A stretch of 64,000 nucleotides of DNA from Oscillatoria sp. SIO1A7 (lineage in GTDB: Bacteria > Cyanobacteriota > Cyanobacteriia > Cyanobacteriales > Laspinemataceae), in assembly GCA_010672965.1 (NCBI GenBank), contig JAAHFN010000010.1:24701-88700 (forward strand), read 5' to 3'. A program made the translations under genes and the position numbers. Under the pieces are notes generated by a model. The model searched no databases. It was not told where the DNA came from and worked only from the letters and a program-made list of their open reading frames with translations. Positions 60,654 through 64,000 of the stretch are shown here, piece after piece (position 1 is the first letter of the stretch; every line of letters starts with the position of its first letter).

Positions 60654-61490
60654 ATGAGAACTAAAAAAAGGTTTGCCCAACATTGGCTCTCAAACGACAA
60701 GATTATAGCAGATATTATTGAGGCAGCAGAATTATCGCATGATAGTTTACAGTCGGAGGCGATCGCAAACTCAAGAGTCTTAGAGATAGGGCCGGGTACT
60801 GGCATATTAACGCGCCAGTTATTGCCCAAAGCCCAGTCTGTTGTAGCGGTGGAAATAGATCGCGACTTATGCAAAAAACTCGTCAAAAAACTCGGTCAAA
60901 TCGAAAATTTTTTATTGTTGCAAGGGGATATCCTCTCTCTGGACTTAGACTCTCTGCTAGCAAGAGCCCCGGCCATATTTCAGCAGCCCAATAAAGTCGT
61001 AGCCAATATTCCTTACAATATCACTGGCCCAATATTAGAGAAACTGCTGGGCAAGATTAGTATGCCAGCAGCAGTGCCTTACGACTTAATAGTATTGATG
61101 GTTCAAAAAGAAGTGGGCGATCGCTTGTATGCCTCCCCAGGCTCCAGAGCTTTTGGTGCCCTGAGCGTGCGGGTGCAGTATTTGGCCAGTTGCGAATTAA
61201 TTTGCGACGTACCCGCGAACTGTTTTTACCCAAAGCCTAAAGTCGATTCTGCAGTGGTGCGACTGCGCCCCAGACCAATAGAACGACCGGCGGACGATCC
61301 CAGAAAACTAGAGCAATTAGTGAAGCTGGGCTTTTCCAGTAAGCGGAAGATGTTGCATAATAATCTCAAAGGACTTAAAGAGCGCGATCGCTTGACCCAA
61401 ATTCTGGAACAATTAGATATAAACCCCCAAGCCCGTGCCGAAGATCTCGGCGTCGCCCAATGGGTTGCCCTGAGTAATGCTCTGGCTTAG
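60654..61490 (+). CDS. rsmA: 16S rRNA dimethyladenosine transferase RsmA (KsgA)
   Basis: A 278-residue rRNA methyltransferase. RTKKRFAQHWLSNDKIIADI matches the KsgA N-terminus (K-x-x-x-GQ/AQ-F-L type), VLEIGPGTGILTRQLL is motif I, VVAVEIDRDLCKKLV follows, and VVANIPYNITGPIL is the NIPY catalytic motif. It dimethylates A1518 and A1519 of 16S rRNA during 30S maturation. The order rsmA, ispE, DUF3082 is common in cyanobacteria, though here large repeats separate the genes. Confidence 0.94.
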   Translation: MRTKKRFAQHWLSNDKIIADIIEAAELSHDSLQSEAIANSRVLEIGPGTGILTRQLLPKAQSVVAVEIDRDLCKKLVKKLGQIENFLLLQGDILSLDLDSLLARAPAIFQQPNKVVANIPYNITGPILEKLLGKISMPAAVPYDLIVLMVQKEVGDRLYASPGSRAFGALSVRVQYLASCELICDVPANCFYPKPKVDSAVVRLRPRPIERPADDPRKLEQLVKLGFSSKRKMLHNNLKGLKERDRLTQILEQLDINPQARAEDLGVAQWVALSNALA

Positions 61491-61494
61491 GCGG

Positions 61495-61757
61495 AGAAAC
61501 CCGGTTTTTCCAACAAGACCAACGCCTATTTTCCGCAGGGAACGATCCCCCCAACCCCCCCGATAAATTGGGGGGCAATAGTCAAAAGCGTCAAAGCCCC
61601 CCAATTTATCGGGGGGTTGGGAGGAGAGGTTCGCGCTCCCTGCGGTGCGAGCTTCGGCCGACGAACAGGCATTTTTTGGGTTGGTTCCCGAGCCGCTCCC
61701 CTAAAAATAAGGTGTTTTTGTATTTTGGCAAAGGTATTGTCCAAAAAACCGGGTTTC
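61495..61757. repeat. Palindromic element after rsmA
   Basis: Outer arms GAGAAACCCGGTTTTTCCA (61495) and CCAAAAAACCGGGTTTCT (61740-61757) are inverted. Inside, CCCCGATAAATTGGGGGG (61558-61575) pairs with CCCCCCAATTTATCGGGG (61597-61614). GGTTGGGAGGAGAGGTTCGC follows. It could be a MITE or terminator cluster. rsmA transcription probably ends in the first hairpin. Confidence 0.65.
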
Positions 61758-61978
61758 TGGCAGAGGTTTTGATAGCAGCATAAAAGAGCATAAAAAGTAC
61801 AGTATTAATTTGCAAGTCCCTAACAAGAAGGCGATCGCGCACAGGGGCGATCGCGCACAGGGCGGGGGCGAATGACCATAATGACCATTCGCCCCTACGG
61901 ATATCTAATTGCAATTTAACTTATCGCAGTTATTCAACTGAAAATTAAAAACTTAAAACTCAAAACTCATAACTACTC
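61758..61978. repeat. Repeat-rich spacer upstream of ispE
   Basis: GGCGATCGCGCACAGG occurs twice in tandem (61829-61862), both overlapping HIP1 sites, followed by ATGACCATAATGACCATTCG and AAAACTTAAAACTCAAAACTC heptamer-like repeats. There is no gene. Confidence 0.6.
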
Positions 61979-62917
61979 ATGGATTCCTACTCTTTTATTG
62001 CCCCTGCCAAAATCAATCTTTATCTAGAAATTATCGGCGATGCCGGTGGCGGCTACCACGAACTGGCGATGGTTTTCCAAACTATAGAACTAGCCGATAG
62101 AGTCGATTTGCGTCCGAGCAAGCAATTTGAGATTCGCTGCTCTCACCCTGAAGTGCCCCAAGACAAGACTAACCTTGCCTACCGCGCAGGGGAACTCATG
62201 GCGCAGGAGTTTCCCCAAGCTTTTGCCCGTCACGGGGGAGCCGAAATTAATATCGACAAGCGCATCCCAGTCGCAGCAGGTCTTGCTGGCGGATCTACAG
62301 ATGCAGGTGCTGTGTTGGTAGGTTTGGATTTGATGTGGCAGTTGGGGCTAACTCAGCCAGAATTACAAAAGTTGGCCGTTCGGTTGGGCGCAGACATACC
62401 TTTTTGCTTGATGGGCGGTACGGCTCTGGGAACCGGACGAGGGGAAGACCTCGAACCGCTTCCAGATTTGGAGAATGTTTATGCGATCTTGGCAAAATAC
62501 CGTAGCTTGCAGGTTTCTACTGGCTGGGCTTACCAAACTTATCGGCAACAATTTGGCAGCACTTATGTTTCTGGAGCCGAGGCATTGGAGGAACAACGAC
62601 AGCGCTTTGAGTCTGGGGCAATGATAGGAGCGATCGCTCGTCAAGATAGCGCCCTTATTGGCAAACTTCTCCACAACGATCTAGAAAAGGTGGTTTTACC
62701 CGCCTATCCCCAAGTGGCTCAGTTGCGTCAAACTCTTGAGGAGGCAGGCACCCTTGGAGCGATGATGTCCGGTAGCGGTCCTACTGTATTTGCCCTAGTA
62801 GAGAACCAAGAGCGAGGGGCTGATGCGATCGAACGGGTTAAAGCTATTATCGATAATCCGGATTTAGATCTCTATTTGACCAAGTTTGCCCCTAGAGGGA
62901 TTCGAGTAGCTAATTGA
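61979..62917 (+). CDS. ispE: 4-diphosphocytidyl-2-C-methyl-D-erythritol kinase IspE
   Basis: A 312-residue GHMP kinase. SFIAPAKINLYLEIIGDAGGGYHELAMVFQ is the N-terminal substrate loop with the conserved Lys. KRIPVAAGLAGGSTDAGAVLVGL is the ATP-binding GHMP motif with the catalytic Asp, and LGAMMSGSGPTVFALVE the third motif. It phosphorylates CDP-methylerythritol in the MEP isoprenoid pathway, needed for carotenoids, chlorophyll and quinones. Start ATG 61979 fits the family exactly. Confidence 0.95.
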   Translation: MDSYSFIAPAKINLYLEIIGDAGGGYHELAMVFQTIELADRVDLRPSKQFEIRCSHPEVPQDKTNLAYRAGELMAQEFPQAFARHGGAEINIDKRIPVAAGLAGGSTDAGAVLVGLDLMWQLGLTQPELQKLAVRLGADIPFCLMGGTALGTGRGEDLEPLPDLENVYAILAKYRSLQVSTGWAYQTYRQQFGSTYVSGAEALEEQRQRFESGAMIGAIARQDSALIGKLLHNDLEKVVLPAYPQVAQLRQTLEEAGTLGAMMSGSGPTVFALVENQERGADAIERVKAIIDNPDLDLYLTKFAPRGIRVAN

Positions 62918-63071
62918 AACTAAAATGTCATTAGTTAGCATATAGGGTGCGCTTAGCATTATTTTAAGATCTAGCACTGCCGATTCAGGTGTTTGACAGG
63001 AATCAAAACGCGCCTTTTGCTATGATGGCAAGACTTTAGCTGACTGCTGAGCAGTGACAGCTAATAGCTTA
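62918..63071. repeat. Dispersed repeat in the ispE 3' flank
   Basis: CTGCCGATTCAGGTGTTTGACAGG (62977-63000) corresponds to the copy at 23705, and GACTTTAGCTGACTGCTGAG to 23940. It shows that the spacer debris at 23.7 kb and here came from one family. No gene. Confidence 0.6.
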
Positions 63072-63217
63072 TATCAAGTCTGGTTAAATACCCACAGAAA
63101 AAATTTATAATCTCCCGTAGGACGGGCGTCCCGCCTGTCCCAAAGAGCCCAGGCGGACAGGCGGGACGCCCTGTCCTTGCGCAGAAGCTTTTTTGGGGCA
63201 TTCAAACCGACATGATA
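63072..63217. mobile_element. MITE-B copy, TTA target duplication
   Basis: TATCAAGTCTGGTTAAATAC at the left, GGCATTCAAACCGACATGATA at the right, TTA at 63069-63071 and 63218-63220. The body contains TCCCGTAGGACGGGCGTCCC and the reverse-complementary GGACAGGCGGGACGCCC, so nearly the whole element can fold on itself. Confidence 0.85.
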
Positions 63218-63247
63218 TTACTGCTATATAATTGGGAACCGCAGCCA

Positions 63248-63290
63248 GAAACCCCCAGTTGCGCCTAAGCCTGAGAAACTGGGTTTCTTA
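63248..63290. terminator. Imperfect hairpin AGAAACCC/GGGTTTCT
   Basis: AGAAACCCCCAGTT (63248) pairs with AACTGGGTTTCT (63278-63289). It resembles the terminator arms at 53494 but the tail is not clearly T-rich. It may end ispE readthrough. Confidence 0.45.
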
Positions 63291-63370
63291 GATGTCGGGA
63301 ACCAAAAATAAATTACTGTAGCATTCTATATAGGTCTATCCTGAAAATACTAAATAAAGAAAAAAATATT

Positions 63371-63706
63371 ATGACAAATATAAATCCTTCTCCCAATCCA
63401 GAATCGCAAAAGTCAAAACAGCCAACTTTATTGCGGTGCTGGGGAGGGGCGGTACTTGCTGGGGCGATCGCCTGGGCTGCCTACAACCTCACAATTTCCA
63501 TTGCCACAACCTTTGCCAGCAAGCCAATTCAATCGGACAATGTGGCAGTGATAAATATTAGTATTGCTACGCGCACCCTTGTTATGGGAATCAGCGCCCT
63601 AGGGACTTTTGTATTTGCGATCGCTGCGGTCGGACTACTCGCTTTAGGCATTCAACTTTTAATACAAAGTCTGCTAAAACCAACCGAGGTCAACCCCCAG
63701 AAATAA
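63371..63706 (+). CDS. DUF3082 domain membrane protein
   Basis: A 111-residue protein of the DUF3082 family, usually next to ispE in cyanobacteria. Two membrane helices are visible: LLRCWGGAVLAGAIAWAAYNLTISIA and TLVMGISALGTFVFAIAAVGLLALGIQLLI. The N-terminal 25 residues are Pro/Ser/Gln-rich and probably cytoplasmic. Function is unknown; association with the ispE neighbourhood is conserved, but a link with isoprenoid synthesis is not shown. Confidence 0.86.
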   Translation: MTNINPSPNPESQKSKQPTLLRCWGGAVLAGAIAWAAYNLTISIATTFASKPIQSDNVAVINISIATRTLVMGISALGTFVFAIAAVGLLALGIQLLIQSLLKPTEVNPQK

Positions 63707-63759
63707 AGGACTTTATAGCGCTACGCGCAAGTCAAAAGTCACAAGTCTCAAGGTAATAA

Positions 63760-63840
63760 TATCAAATCCGGTTAAACAGTTACAATACCTGTAGGGGCGG
63801 TGCCCCTACGAGATTTATGAGTAATTAACCGGATTTGATA
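63760..63840. mobile_element. MITE-D, 81 bp, TAA target duplication
   Basis: TATCAAATCCGGTTAA (63760-63775) and TTAACCGGATTTGATA (63825-63840) are exact inverted repeats. TAA flanks both sides (63757-63759, 63841-63843). The interior hairpin GTAGGGGC/GCCCCTAC is the MITE-A cargo type. Confidence 0.85.
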
Positions 63841-64000
63841 TAAGTAGTCTCTGACTCAGGAACGAGCATTTATAACCTACATTCCGCACTACAAAGTGTA
63901 GTATATTTGGCGGCCAGAATTTGTTGAGCATAAATACTCAACGAACTTGGGGACGGTCAAGGTTTATTACAAGTTAACTACATGCTACAAATAAGGGTTG
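63841..64000. other. Right edge, possible start of another insertion sequence
   Basis: ACTACAAAGTGTAGT (a short palindrome at 63888-63902) and GTTGAGCATAAATACTCAAC loosely resemble the outer flank of the IS1634 relic at 36430-36490. No coding frame can be judged before the window ends. Confidence 0.3.

Overview
The window comes from a cyanobacterium, probably a filamentous non-model one. GCGATCGC-type palindromes (HIP1) are very frequent. It carries an SLH/OprB iron-uptake porin, a class I photolyase, the rsmA-ispE-DUF3082 neighbourhood, a YlmH-type S4 protein, DUF928/DUF2301/DUF29 families, heptanucleotide tandem repeats (CCCAATT, GCCCAAT, CTCTCAG) and many miniature transposons. The genus cannot be read from the sequence.

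Region 1 (1-32094, every gene on the minus strand) is a surface-glycan or glycosylation island. Its transcription-distal end holds a pseudaminic-acid-like set: PseB, PseC, a GNAT acetyltransferase, an aldo/keto reductase and a cytidylyltransferase fused to a class III aminotransferase. Next come small accessory genes (two DUF29 proteins and an unknown pair), then a sugar nucleotidyltransferase and a domain-swapped HldE-like enzyme. A modification block follows: six methyltransferases, a WbuC-type cupin, an RmlD-like reductase and two putative glycosyltransferases. The promoter-proximal part (22.5-32.1 kb) holds the two sporadic-carbohydrate-cluster markers (LIC12192-like protein and 2OG-Fe oxygenase), a split transketolase, a HAD-kinase fusion, two sugar epimerases, a GmhA-like SIS isomerase and an ABC exporter. 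Together these suggest dedicated synthesis of an unusual, possibly C7-derived, activated sugar, its decoration and its export.

Region 2 (32.1-39.4 kb) is an insertion-sequence graveyard: ISL3 and ISKra4 fragments, a decayed IS1634 element split by a structurally complete ISKra4 element (18-bp perfect terminal repeats, 9-bp target duplication), a 5'-defective IS5-type element with a MITE at its left end, and a frameshifted IS630.

Region 3 (39.4-64 kb) is chromosomal housekeeping set in a very dense repeat landscape. It contains DUF928, DUF2301, a dead SAM hydroxide adenosyltransferase, a truncated IS701, seven 183-bp tandem repeats, YlmH, the porin, rnpB, larC, an RTX protein, an HMA metal-binding protein, a NUDIX hydrolase, photolyase, rsmA, ispE and DUF3082. 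MITEs with different terminal repeats lie inside each other and inside genes. One sits in frame in larC and another forms the C-terminus of an Uma2 gene.

The least-described features are the pathway in 22.5-30.2 kb, the fusion and domain-swapped enzymes serving it, and the MITE families that share hairpin cargo and give readable insertion histories.
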